Shown in pieces: positions 32,812 to 41,373 of a stretch of 64,000 nt of DNA (positions are counted from its first letter, which is position 1; every line of letters starts with the position of its first letter). The notes under the pieces are model-generated. The model ran no database searches, had not been told where the DNA came from, and was given only the letters and a program-made list of their open reading frames with translations. Both the position numbers and the translations under genes were made by a program. The DNA comes from JAMQPK01 sp035937795 (GTDB lineage: Bacteria > Acidobacteriota > Vicinamibacteria > Vicinamibacterales > JAMQPK01). Where the stretch lies: contig DASZHO010000012.1 in assembly GCA_035937795.1 (NCBI GenBank), positions 3,828 through 67,827 on the forward strand, read 5' to 3'.

Positions 32812-34575
32812 CTAGTTCGTTGAAGTCCGGGAGGCGAAGATCGTGAGGCGGTCGCCGATGTTGATGCGGGTGCCCTTGATGATGGCTGCGTTCCAGCGCT
32901 TCAGCGCGTCCACCGTCGTGTTGTAGAGCCTGGCGATCGAGAAGAGCGTATCGCCCTGCTTTACGCGATAAACCAGCTTCTGCGGTTCGAGTTGGGCGTT
33001 GGCGGGCGACGTCAGCGAGGCGCTGGCCCGCGCCACCGGCCGCGAGACCGCCATTTGCGGCTCCGGAGCGGGGTTGTCTGCCCTGGCCGCCAGGAGCGTC
33101 GTCGGCGCGCGAGGGATGATCAGCTGCTGCCCGGGCGTCACGCGCGCCTTGATCGACAGGTAATTCGCGTCCGCCAAATCTGCCTGTTTCACCTGCAGCT
33201 TGCGCGCGATCGACAGTAACGACTCGCCGCGCTTCACGGTGTGCCACTGCAGCGCCGACAGGCTCTCAGGAGAGGTTTCACTGAGTCGGGCGCGGAACGC
33301 ATCGCCGGTTCCCACCGGCACCTTCAGCTCGTATTGCGAAGCGCGCACCGGCGTCGTCCAACGCCGAAGTTCCGGGTTCAGCGCTTGTATATCGTCGGTC
33401 GGCACGCCGGTCCACTCGGCCACCCGCCGCAAGTCAATCGGATCGCTGATCGTGACCTTTTCGTAGCTCAGCGGCTGCTCGGCCGCGAAGTCGAAGCCAT
33501 ACTGCACCGGATTCTTGGCAATCACCATCGCCGCCAGAATCATCGGCACGTAATCGCGCGTTTCGCGGGGCAGGAATTTCCCGGTTTCCGTGAGATCCCA
33601 GAAATCAGCCTTGCGTGCACGCGTCATCGCGTGCTGGACACGGCTGGGGCCGCCGTTATAGGACGCCAGCGCCAGGTGCCAGTCGCCGTTGAACATGTTC
33701 CCGAGCGACTTCAGATAGGTCGCGGCGGCTCGCGTGGCCTTTTCGGGGTCCGACCGCTCGTCGATGTACCAGTTCTGCTGCAGGCCGCGTTCGAGTCCCG
33801 TGCCGCGCATGAACTGCCACATGCCTTTGGCCTTCGCACGCGATTGCGCATTCGGATTGAAAGCGCTCTCGATGATGGGCACGTACGCCAGGTCCAGCGG
33901 CAGCCCCTGCGCCTTGAACACGTCCTGAATCATCGGTAGATATCGCGATCCCCGGCGGAGCCCCTCGTCGAACCAATCGTGCAGCCGATTCTGAAAGAGT
34001 TCGATGTAAGACAGGACTCTGCTGTTGAGCGGGATGTCGATGTCGTGCTGGGTCACTTGCAGGTCGGTCTCGACAACGTTCTGCAGCGCCGTGGTCGGCG
34101 CCGGCTGATCGAAGGTCGAGAGCGCCAGCAACTCGTCGATCGAAGCGGGCGCGTACTGTTTTTCCACGAACCCGTCGCCCCTCGCCAGCGCGCTCACTTC
34201 GTAGGCGCTGATCCGCTCGACGATCCCATCGAAGTACTCGCGAATGTGCGGCTCGGACCGCGCGCCGTAGGGAGACTGCAACAGGACGTCGACCGACAGG
34301 TCGAACGCCTTGCGCGCCTGCTCGAGGTGACCCACCGCCAGTTCGTGCTCACCTTCGGTGAAGTGGTGCTGCGATTCCGCGATCAGCAAAGTGACTGGAT
34401 CTTGTACATCGGTGATGACGACTTTCTGCTGGGGAGTCACCGGGGCTGATATGGAAGCGGGCGGCGCAAGCGTCGTGCGGGCCGTGCGCAGGCTGCTGCC
34501 GCAACCGACTCCTGACAGGAGTGACGAGAATGCGCCGATAAGGGCCGCCGCTGGCAGCCAGCTTTTCGAAATCAT
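32812..34575 (-). CDS. MltD-like lytic transglycosylase lipoprotein with two LysM
   Basis: The 587-residue protein has a lipoprotein-type signal (LLSGVGC, modified Cys25). The N-terminal third is an uncharacterised helical region. The SLT catalytic domain shows DLAYVPIIESAFNPNAQSRA with the catalytic Glu, then KGMWQFMRGTG and LALASYNGGPSRVQ. Two LysM repeats follow at about 443-488 (VKRGESLLSIARK) and 536-580 (VKQGDTLFSIARL), binding peptidoglycan glycan chains. It cleaves murein with 1,6-anhydro product formation at the outer membrane. MurQ, which acts later in the recycling route, is encoded in the same window but not in the same operon. Confidence 0.92.
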   Translation of the reverse strand: MISKSWLPAAALIGAFSSLLSGVGCGSSLRTARTTLAPPASISAPVTPQQKVVITDVQDPVTLLIAESQHHFTEGEHELAVGHLEQARKAFDLSVDVLLQSPYGARSEPHIREYFDGIVERISAYEVSALARGDGFVEKQYAPASIDELLALSTFDQPAPTTALQNVVETDLQVTQHDIDIPLNSRVLSYIELFQNRLHDWFDEGLRRGSRYLPMIQDVFKAQGLPLDLAYVPIIESAFNPNAQSRAKAKGMWQFMRGTGLERGLQQNWYIDERSDPEKATRAAATYLKSLGNMFNGDWHLALASYNGGPSRVQHAMTRARKADFWDLTETGKFLPRETRDYVPMILAAMVIAKNPVQYGFDFAAEQPLSYEKVTISDPIDLRRVAEWTGVPTDDIQALNPELRRWTTPVRASQYELKVPVGTGDAFRARLSETSPESLSALQWHTVKRGESLLSIARKLQVKQADLADANYLSIKARVTPGQQLIIPRAPTTLLAARADNPAPEPQMAVSRPVARASASLTSPANAQLEPQKLVYRVKQGDTLFSIARLYNTTVDALKRWNAAIIKGTRINIGDRLTIFASRTSTN

Positions 34576-34779
34576 GTCCTAAAAAAGCTTTCGTCCCCGA
34601 CGCGACCGTACTACAGTGCTACAGAGACGACAAAACCGAGCAGGCGAACCAGGCTGGGATACCGGTGGAGAGTAACACGGGCTTTTCGAGGCCGTCAACC
34701 ACTAAGTCCAGCAGCGCCAACAGTAACAGCTTTGTTATCCCACTAACGAAATCGGCGGCCTGGAACCCCGGGGGGGCCG

Positions 34780-36561
34780 TCAGCGGGATTCGACGAAAAT
34801 GTGCTTTTCCTCGCCCAGGTCGCGGGCAGCGGGTGTGACGATCGAGCGCGAGTCCAGCAGGATGGTCTGGCCGGTGCGCATTGCCTGCCGAACGTCCTCT
34901 TCGCAGACAAATTCGGCGGCACGGGTCGTCGAAATAATCGCCGACCGAGATATAGCGAATTTCGCCGGCGGCGCCGAAGACGCAATCCCGTGCAATTCCG
35001 GAAACTGCCCCCGCGACGCCGGAAACTGCCCCCGCGAAGCGAGGAAGTGATCGATGCGCTCGCTCAGGACGTCGGGCGTAATACCGGAGCCAGTGCGCAG
35101 GGCGCCACCCGCCTCCGGTCGGGGCGTCGTCGCCGTGGCCGCCGTGGCCGAAGCTGTTCGGTCGCCTGTGGCCTTGGCGGGGGTGGTTTCGTACGCCAGG
35201 CGCTTCACGTTGAGAAGGTGCCTCGGTGAGATGTTGTCCGACGTGATATTGCCCCCCCAGCCGCCGCACCCCAGCGTCATGGCCGGGTCCAGTCCCGTGG
35301 TCAGACCGATCGACCCGTGGGTCGTCGGCGTGTTCACGACGATCCGGAAGGCAGGTTTCTTCAGCCCGAACTCGAGAATGATCTGATCGTTTCGCGAGTG
35401 GATCGACATGGTATGGCCCATGCCGCCATACCGCAGAATCTCGATGCACCGCTCGCAGCCGGCCCGCCAGTCCTCGACGATGTAGTAGGACAAAACAGGA
35501 CAGAGCTTTTCGATCGACAGTGGGTAGTCACGGCCGACGCCGCCCAGCTCCGCAATCAACACGCTGGTTGCGGGTGGGACACTCAAGCCGGCTTTCCCGG
35601 CGATGAATGTCGCCGGCCGGCCGACCACCTCGGGGTTCGGCAGCCGCTGCGGCGAAACCAGGACCTTGGTTACCGCGTCAATTTCCGCCTTGTTCAGAAA
35701 ATAGGCGCCCTTGCTTACAAACTCCCGCTTGACCTCTCCGGCGATTCCCGCGTCCACGACAACGGAGTTCGGCGACGAGCACAGCAGGCCGTTGTCGAAC
35801 GTCTTGCCAAGGACGATGTCCGACACCGCCTTCTTCGTGTCGGCGGAGCTCTCGATGTAGCACGGTGCATTGCCGGGGCCGACGCCATAGGCCGGTTTCC
35901 CGGAGCTATACGCTGCCCGCACCAGGCCCAAGCCGCCGGTCGCGAGAATCACCCCCACGTCGCGGCTCTTCATCAGCTCCTGCGTGCCCTCGAGCGTCAC
36001 CGTCGTCATCCAGTTGATGCTGCCTTCCGGCGCTCCCGCGCTGCGGGCCCCTTCGTTCATGATTTCCGCCACGCGATTGATACACCGCTGCGCCGACGGA
36101 TGCGGGCTGATGACGATGGCGCAGCGGGCTTTCAACGAAATCAAAATCTTGTAGATGGCCGTCGACGTGGGGTTGGTGGAAGGCACGATAGCCGCAACAA
36201 CGCCGAAGGGCTCCGCGATCTCGATAACCTTCCGGTCTTCGAGGCGCTGGAGCACGCCGACGGTTCTCATCGGCCTGATGAATTGATACACGCGGTGCGC
36301 CGAGAACTCGTTCTTCTGCACCTTGTCCGCGATGACGCCGTAGCCGGTTTCTTCAACCGCCAGGCGCGCCAGCGCCTCGCAGTGGGGCGCCACGGCGGCC
36401 GCCATCGCGTCGACGATGGCGTCGATTCGTTCCTGTGAGAGCTCGGCGATCTGCGTTTGCGCCTGTCTGGCTCGCCGCGCCAGCGCGCGCGCTTCGGCGA
36501 TGGACGCGAGATCGCGGTCGGTGTTCCTGGAAGAAACAGAAGCAGGTTCTGGGCTCGCCAT
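34780..36561 (-). CDS. BMC-associated CoA-acylating aldehyde dehydrogenase
   Basis: Residues 1 to about 455 form an aldehyde dehydrogenase of the EutE/PduP/AdhE-N class: EPFGVVAAIVPSTNPTSTAIYK, ISPHPSAQRC, AYGVGPGNAPCYIE, and the catalytic Cys in FDNGLLCSSPNSVVVD. It converts an aldehyde to acyl-CoA with NAD+. The ~135-residue extension beyond the core is unusual. A variable Ala/Thr/Pro linker leads to an amphipathic helix (SGITPDVLSERIDHFL) that resembles an encapsulation peptide. After a tandem SRGQFP repeat comes a terminal segment (FVCEEDVRQAM...SIVTPAARDLGEE). That segment resembles, from memory, the N-terminal part of EutQ/EutT. The gene follows the BMC shell gene by 12 nt, supporting residence in a microcompartment. 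The substrate is unknown. Confidence 0.9.
   Translation of the reverse strand: MASPEPASVSSRNTDRDLASIAEARALARRARQAQTQIAELSQERIDAIVDAMAAAVAPHCEALARLAVEETGYGVIADKVQKNEFSAHRVYQFIRPMRTVGVLQRLEDRKVIEIAEPFGVVAAIVPSTNPTSTAIYKILISLKARCAIVISPHPSAQRCINRVAEIMNEGARSAGAPEGSINWMTTVTLEGTQELMKSRDVGVILATGGLGLVRAAYSSGKPAYGVGPGNAPCYIESSADTKKAVSDIVLGKTFDNGLLCSSPNSVVVDAGIAGEVKREFVSKGAYFLNKAEIDAVTKVLVSPQRLPNPEVVGRPATFIAGKAGLSVPPATSVLIAELGGVGRDYPLSIEKLCPVLSYYIVEDWRAGCERCIEILRYGGMGHTMSIHSRNDQIILEFGLKKPAFRIVVNTPTTHGSIGLTTGLDPAMTLGCGGWGGNITSDNISPRHLLNVKRLAYETTPAKATGDRTASATAATATTPRPEAGGALRTGSGITPDVLSERIDHFLASRGQFPASRGQFPELHGIASSAPPAKFAISRSAIISTTRAAEFVCEEDVRQAMRTGQTILLDSRSIVTPAARDLGEEKHIFVESR
35000..35041 (-). repeat. 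21-bp tandem repeat inside the dehydrogenase linker
   Basis: Two copies of a 21 bp unit (core GGAAACTGCCCCCGCGA, copies beginning at 35000 and 35021) lie head-to-tail. Their length is a multiple of three, so they encode a repeated ASRGQFP without breaking the frame. The GGGGGCAGTTTCC core recalls REP-like intergenic elements I have seen in other genomes, so this may be a repeat insertion tolerated in a linker. Confidence 0.7.
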
Positions 36562-36573
36562 GGCCGGCCGTGC

Positions 36574-36852
36574 CTACGGGGTCTTGGGCAGGATTTTTTC
36601 GACTTCTCCGTGGGGGCGCGGAATCACGTGCACCGACACCAGTTCGCCAACGCGCCTGGCGGCGGCGGCCCCGGCATCGGTGGCCGCTTTCACCGCGCCA
36701 ACATCGCCTCGCACCATCACCGTGACATACCCGGCGCCTATATATTCCTTGCCAATCAGCACGACGTTCGCGGCTTTCACCATGGCGTCGGCGGCTTCGA
36801 TCGATCCGATCAAGCCTTTGGTTTCAATCATTCCCAGCGCTTCGAGCGACAT
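36574..36852 (-). CDS. Hexameric bacterial microcompartment shell protein (BMC-H)
   Basis: The 92-residue product has the BMC domain in canonical form: EALGMIETKGLIGSIEAADAMVKAA, then VGEL-type closing strands with GYVTVMVRGDVGAVKAATDAGAAAA and LVSVHVIPRPH. The length matches single-domain PduA/CcmK-like proteins that form hexameric facets with a central pore. The pore-lining segment corresponds to the KEYIGAG region. It is the first gene of a two-gene unit with the dehydrogenase; no BMC-P pentamer, trimer or other core enzyme is in the window. Confidence 0.95.
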   Translation of the reverse strand: MSLEALGMIETKGLIGSIEAADAMVKAANVVLIGKEYIGAGYVTVMVRGDVGAVKAATDAGAAAARRVGELVSVHVIPRPHGEVEKILPKTP

Positions 36853-36946
36853 TGCGCGTGACTCTAGCAGATTAGGTGCAGGGCAGCAACCCGGTTATGA
36901 TATTGATTCCGCTCGGGTTTAAGCGACAACTCGCGAAGGTTTTCCG

Positions 36947-37846
36947 ATGACAAAAACTCTTGTCCGCCGAATGGCCTGCGTGGCCGCAGCCGGAATATGC
37001 GCCGCAAGCGTGGCCGCCTGCCGCCGAAAGCAACCGGAGCCGCCGCCGGTGGCGACGCCGTCGTTTTCCGTCAATCAGACGCGTATACCCCTCGGCAGCC
37101 CTGTCGAAGTCACCTACAAGTTCGTTGTGGCGCCCGATGCTCCGCCGATTAAAGAGAACTACCGTGTCTTCGTCCATTTCCTCGACACCGACAAGGAGCG
37201 GATGTGGACCGACGATCACGATCCGGCCGTGCCGACCACGCAGTGGAAGCCGGGTCAGGTGATTGAGTACACCCGGACGATGTTCGTTCCCATCTATCCC
37301 TATATAGGGCCAACGACCGTCGTGATGGGGCTCTATTCGCAGGCGTCGAATTCGCGGCTGCCGCTCGCGGCCGAAAACAACGGGCAGCGCGCCTACACGG
37401 TGGGCAAGCTCGAGCTGCTGCCGCAGACCGAGAATGTCTTCGTGATGTTCAAGGACGGATGGCATCCGGCGGAAACACCGCCCGACAACGCTGCCGTTGA
37501 GTGGCAGTGGACCAAGAAGGAAGCGACGCTGTCGGTGCGGAATCCGAAAAAAGATGTCACCCTCTACCTGCACCTCGATCAACCAGGGCTGTTCACCGAG
37601 CCCCAGCACGTCACGGTGGCGGTTGGCAACGAGACGATTGACACCTTCACGATCAACCCGAAAGAGGAGTTGATTCGCAAGCCGGTCATCACCGCCGCGC
37701 AGCTTGGCGCTGCCGACGTGGTGGACATCAAGATTTCGGTCGATAAGACGTACGTGCCGGCAGTCATTACCAACGGCGCCAACCGCGATCCGCGAGAGCT
37801 CGGGGTCCGGGTGTTTCACGCGTACGTTCAGCCAAAGACGTCATAG
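36947..37846 (+). CDS. Lipoprotein of unknown function
   Basis: The 299-residue product carries a lipoprotein signal with lipobox VAAC (ICAASVAACRRK) and a Pro-rich spacer. The mature part looks beta-rich, with ENYRVFVHFLDTDKERMWTDDH...PTTQWKPGQVIEYTRTMFVP, a pattern I associate with uncharacterised acidobacterial lipoproteins. A second beta domain follows (TLYLHLDQPGLF...VTVAVGN). It is divergent from the BMC gene and its stop abuts the start of the SLT gene, so these two are co-transcribed and may work together at the envelope. Confidence 0.75.
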   Translation: MTKTLVRRMACVAAAGICAASVAACRRKQPEPPPVATPSFSVNQTRIPLGSPVEVTYKFVVAPDAPPIKENYRVFVHFLDTDKERMWTDDHDPAVPTTQWKPGQVIEYTRTMFVPIYPYIGPTTVVMGLYSQASNSRLPLAAENNGQRAYTVGKLELLPQTENVFVMFKDGWHPAETPPDNAAVEWQWTKKEATLSVRNPKKDVTLYLHLDQPGLFTEPQHVTVAVGNETIDTFTINPKEELIRKPVITAAQLGAADVVDIKISVDKTYVPAVITNGANRDPRELGVRVFHAYVQPKTS

Positions 37847-38503
37847 ATGCCCTGCCGAACAGCCCGGAAGCTCGTGGTGTTCCTGCTGGCGCTGATGTTT
37901 CTGTCAGCCGCGCGCCAGGCGTCTGCCGAGTTGATTTTCTTTGCGGCAGATCGCTCGATGTCGGTGAAGGCGCACCGTTTCGAGGGCGACTCAATTATCG
38001 TCACGCTGCGCAGCGGGGGCGAAATGACCTTTGACCGGTCGCTGATTTCGAACATCGGCCCCGACGAGGTGCCGTACGACGAGCCGCCGGTGGTGGCCGA
38101 GGCAGCCGCTCAGGCGCCCGGGCTGCTTGTCACCACGGCCGCTTACGATCCGATGATCCAGAGCGCGTCGACCAAACACGGCGTTTCCGCGGACCTGGTC
38201 AGGGCCGTGATTCAGGTGGAGTCAGGCTATCAGCCTCGAGCCCGTTCGACCAAGGGCGCGATGGGCCTGATGCAGCTCATGCCGGAAACCGCGCGGCAAT
38301 ACGGAGCGACCAATCCCTACGATCCCCGCTCGAACATCGAAGCCGGCGTGAAGTACCTGCGGGCGCTCCTCGATCAGTTCGAGCTGCCGCTCGCGCTGGC
38401 CGCCTACAACGCAGGGGAGGCCGCCGTCCGCCGGTTTGGCGGCATTCCGCCGTTCCCCGAAACCCAGGACTACGTCCGCAAAATCAGCGCGCTCGTCCGC
38501 TGA
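37847..38503 (+). CDS. Exported SLT-domain lytic transglycosylase
   Basis: The 218-residue product has a signal peptide (KLVVFLLALMFLSAARQASA), a short beta region (FEGDSIIVTLRSGGEMTFD) that resembles a small SH3-like or peptidoglycan-associated module, and a C-terminal SLT domain. The domain shows LVRAVIQVESGYQPRARS with the catalytic Glu, then KGAMGLMQLMPETARQYG, NPYDPRSNIEAGVKYL and ALAAYNAGEAAVRRFGG. It cuts murein strands. Lying directly before the pilus/secretion operon, it may open the wall for that apparatus, as dedicated transglycosylases do in other secretion systems; this is inference. Confidence 0.9.
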   Translation: MPCRTARKLVVFLLALMFLSAARQASAELIFFAADRSMSVKAHRFEGDSIIVTLRSGGEMTFDRSLISNIGPDEVPYDEPPVVAEAAAQAPGLLVTTAAYDPMIQSASTKHGVSADLVRAVIQVESGYQPRARSTKGAMGLMQLMPETARQYGATNPYDPRSNIEAGVKYLRALLDQFELPLALAAYNAGEAAVRRFGGIPPFPETQDYVRKISALVR

Positions 38504-38526
38504 CGGGGCCGGCCCAAGGGCCTCAA

Positions 38527-38535
38527 TGCTATAAT
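38527..38535 (+). promoter_or_regulatory. Extended -10 promoter of the pilus/secretion operon
   Basis: TGCTATAAT is a consensus extended -10 element (TG-n-TATAAT) 16 nt upstream of the pilC start. No good -35 lies 16-18 bp upstream, which extended -10 promoters tolerate. A transcription start near 38542 would leave only a very short leader. Confidence 0.5.
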
Positions 38536-38550
38536 TTCCAGATATTTAGC

Positions 38551-39756
38551 ATGGAATTTCGCTGTCGGCTTGTCACCTCGTCGGGCGAGATTGTCGAAGG
38601 CACCTATGCGGCGGAAAGCGAGGCGCGTCTCCGCCACGAGTTCGACAACCAGGGCGTCCACGTCCTTTCGCTGCGTAAGCGAAGCCTCCTGAGGGGCGGT
38701 GGCGGCCTCCCCCAACGCCGCAAGATTCCGAAGCACGAGTTCCTGGTTTTCAACCAGGAATTCGCCACGCTGCTGAAGGCCGGCATGCCGCTGGTGCAAT
38801 CGATCGATTTGCTCCGGCTGCAGGCCAGCAACAGGCTCTTCAGATCCATTCTCGATGATGTCCATGAAAAAGTCCGCGGAGGCATGGCGCTGTCGGATGC
38901 GTTCGGCGGTCACGGCGATGTGTTTCCCCGGGTCTATACCGCGTCGCTGCTGGCCGGCGAGCGCAGCGGCAACCTGGACGCCGTCCTTCGCCGGTACGTG
39001 TCGTACGAAAAAATCGTCGACACCGTGAAGCGGAAGACGATCTCCGCGCTCATCTACCCGGTCATCCTGGTCGTGCTCGCCGTGGGTCTGGTGGGGTTGA
39101 TCGTGCTGAAGGTCGTGCCGGCGTTCACCGACTTCTACGCCAGCTTCGACGCCGAACTGCCGATGTCGACAAAGATCATCGTGAGCGTGTCGAACTTTCT
39201 TCAGGCACAGTTCGGGCTGATCGTTGCGGTGCTGGCCGTCGCCGGTGCGATGTTCACCGCGTGGGTCCGGCAGCCCGGCCAGCGTGCGCGCTTCGATCGA
39301 GCCGTGCTCGCCCTGCCATGGGTCGGGCCGACGGTTCGCAAGTTCATGACGGCGCAGATGGCCCGGACGCTGTCGACGCTGCTGGGCGGCGGTATCCCGC
39401 TGGTGAACGCGCTGGAAGTGACAGCCCGCTCGGTGAGCAACCGATATATGGCTCAGGAGCTGGATGCGGTCACTCAGCGCGTCCGCGAAGGGCAGGCGCT
39501 GGCCCCCTCGCTCGCGGCGCGGGCCGTGGTTCCGGACGTCGCGCTCAAGATGGTGGAAGTGGGGGAGTCGACCGGTTCGCTGCAGGACATGCTGACCAGC
39601 CTGGCCGACTTTTACGACGAGGAAGTGGAAACCTCCGTCAGCCGCTTCGTGACGCTGATCGAGCCGGCGCTGCTGGTCGTCATGGGCATCGTCATCGCGG
39701 GCCTGGTTTTGTCCTTGTATATGCCGTTGTTCCGCCTCACTTCGGTCGTAAGCTGA
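38551..39756 (+). CDS. pilC: Inner-membrane platform protein PilC/GspF
   Basis: The 401-residue product has the duplicated T2SSF domain: an N-terminal cytoplasmic part, FNQEFATLLKAGMPLVQSIDLL, FPRVYTASLLAGERSGNLDAVL, then three transmembrane segments, and a second copy with FMTAQMARTLSTLLGGGIPLVNALEV and ALKMVEVGESTGSLQDML. It is the membrane core of a type IV pilus or type II secretion machine and couples the ATPase to pilin movement. It is the first gene of a block running to about 47.3 kb. Confidence 0.93.
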   Translation: MEFRCRLVTSSGEIVEGTYAAESEARLRHEFDNQGVHVLSLRKRSLLRGGGGLPQRRKIPKHEFLVFNQEFATLLKAGMPLVQSIDLLRLQASNRLFRSILDDVHEKVRGGMALSDAFGGHGDVFPRVYTASLLAGERSGNLDAVLRRYVSYEKIVDTVKRKTISALIYPVILVVLAVGLVGLIVLKVVPAFTDFYASFDAELPMSTKIIVSVSNFLQAQFGLIVAVLAVAGAMFTAWVRQPGQRARFDRAVLALPWVGPTVRKFMTAQMARTLSTLLGGGIPLVNALEVTARSVSNRYMAQELDAVTQRVREGQALAPSLAARAVVPDVALKMVEVGESTGSLQDMLTSLADFYDEEVETSVSRFVTLIEPALLVVMGIVIAGLVLSLYMPLFRLTSVVS

Positions 39757-39762
39757 AAACAC

Positions 39763-41373
39763 ATGCCTGAGCCCTCTTTTGTCACCGGATCGGCTTCGTC
39801 GGAGTACGAAGCCGCCCAGCGCCTGGCCGAACGCTACCGTCTCGAGTTCGTGGACATGGACCATTTCCCGATCGATCAGGATCTGTTCCGTTCCATTCCA
39901 GCGGACCTGATGCTGCGCTACGGGTTCGTCCCGTACAAGCGGCAGGGCAAGGCGCTGGTCATCGTGGTGTCGGACCCGACCGACATCCCGATGATCGACG
40001 AGCTCTCGCAGCTGCTCGGGACGCCGATCAAAGTCACCGTCGGCGCGCGATCGGCCATCGAGTCGATTCTGAAAAAGAGCGAGAGCAGCCAGCGCGTGCT
40101 CGAGGAAGCGACCGAAGGCTTCCAGCTTCAGCTGCTGAAAGACGACGAGGCCGGCGACGAAAACCTCACCGTCGAGCGGCTCACGAGCGACATCAGCCCG
40201 GTGATCAAGCTGGTGGACTCGACCATCTTCACCGCGATCCAGCGGCGCGCGAGCGATATCCACATCGAGACGGGCGACGACGCGGTCCACGTGAAGTACC
40301 GCATCGACGGCGTGCTCCAGCAGGCGATGAAGCCGATCGCGAAGCAGTTTCACAGCCCCATCATTTCGCGCATCAAGGTGATGGCCGAGCTCGACATTGC
40401 CGAAAAGCGCGTGCCGCAGGACGGCCGCTTCAGGCTGAAGGTGCCCGGGAAGACGATCGACTTCCGCGTCTCCATCATGCCGAGCGTGCACGGCGAAGAC
40501 GCCGTCATCCGCATCCTCGACAAGGAATCGATCAGCGAGCAGTTCAGCGAGCTGCGGCTCGACATCCTCGGGTTCCCCGAGACCGAGCTGAAACGGTTCC
40601 GCAAGTACATCGCCGAGCCGTACGGCATGGTCCTCGTCACCGGCCCCACCGGCAGCGGCAAGACCACCACGCTCTATGCGGCGCTGTCTGAAATCAAATC
40701 GATCGAAGACAAGATCATCACCATCGAAGACCCGGTCGAGTACCAGCTCGCCGGCATCACGCAGATTCCCATCAACGAGAAAAAAGGGTTGACGTTTGCG
40801 CGCGGGCTGCGCTCGATTCTGCGGCACGACCCCGACAAGATCATGGTCGGCGAGATCCGCGATCCGGAAACGGCGCAAATCGCGATTCAGTCGGCGCTCA
40901 CCGGCCACCTGGTGTTCACCACCGTCCACGCCAACAACGTGATCGACGTGCTCGGCCGATTCCTCAACATGGGCGTCGAACCGTACCAGTTCGTGTCCGC
41001 GCTCAACTGCGTGCTCGCCCAGCGGCTCGTGCGCATCATCTGCGCGCACTGCAAGCGGCCGTCGAAACCCAGCCTCGCGCTCCTCGAGGAGTCGGGCCTC
41101 GAGCCGGCGCTGGCCGAGCGCCATATCTTCTACGAAGGCGCCGGCTGTATCGAGTGCGGGGGCACCGGCTTCAAGGGCCGCATGGCGATCTGCGAGCTGC
41201 TCGATTTGTCCGACCCCATCCGTGAGATGATTCTCCAGCGCCGCCCGAACTCTGAAATCAAGAAGACCGCCCACGGAGAAGGTATGCGCTTTCTGCGCGA
41301 ATCGGCTATCGAGAAGGTGCTGCAGGGCACGACCACGCTTCGCGAGATCAACAAAGTGACGTTCGTCGAATAA
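39763..41373 (+). CDS. pilB: Assembly ATPase PilB/GspE
   Basis: The 536-residue product has an N-terminal MshEN/T2SSE_N domain (AAQRLAERYRLEFVDMDHF), then a secretion ATPase: SDIHIETGDDAVHVKYRIDG, Walker A GPTGSGKTTT (from about residue 294), Asp box IEDPVEYQL, Walker B-like KIMVGEIRDPETAQIA, and His box TGHLVFTTVHANN. A four-Cys zinc motif follows (CAHCKRP...CIECGGTG), typical of extension ATPases. No retraction ATPase PilT is present nearby. It starts 6 nt after pilC and its stop overlaps the pilM start by one base. Confidence 0.94.
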   Translation: MPEPSFVTGSASSEYEAAQRLAERYRLEFVDMDHFPIDQDLFRSIPADLMLRYGFVPYKRQGKALVIVVSDPTDIPMIDELSQLLGTPIKVTVGARSAIESILKKSESSQRVLEEATEGFQLQLLKDDEAGDENLTVERLTSDISPVIKLVDSTIFTAIQRRASDIHIETGDDAVHVKYRIDGVLQQAMKPIAKQFHSPIISRIKVMAELDIAEKRVPQDGRFRLKVPGKTIDFRVSIMPSVHGEDAVIRILDKESISEQFSELRLDILGFPETELKRFRKYIAEPYGMVLVTGPTGSGKTTTLYAALSEIKSIEDKIITIEDPVEYQLAGITQIPINEKKGLTFARGLRSILRHDPDKIMVGEIRDPETAQIAIQSALTGHLVFTTVHANNVIDVLGRFLNMGVEPYQFVSALNCVLAQRLVRIICAHCKRPSKPSLALLEESGLEPALAERHIFYEGAGCIECGGTGFKGRMAICELLDLSDPIREMILQRRPNSEIKKTAHGEGMRFLRESAIEKVLQGTTTLREINKVTFVE

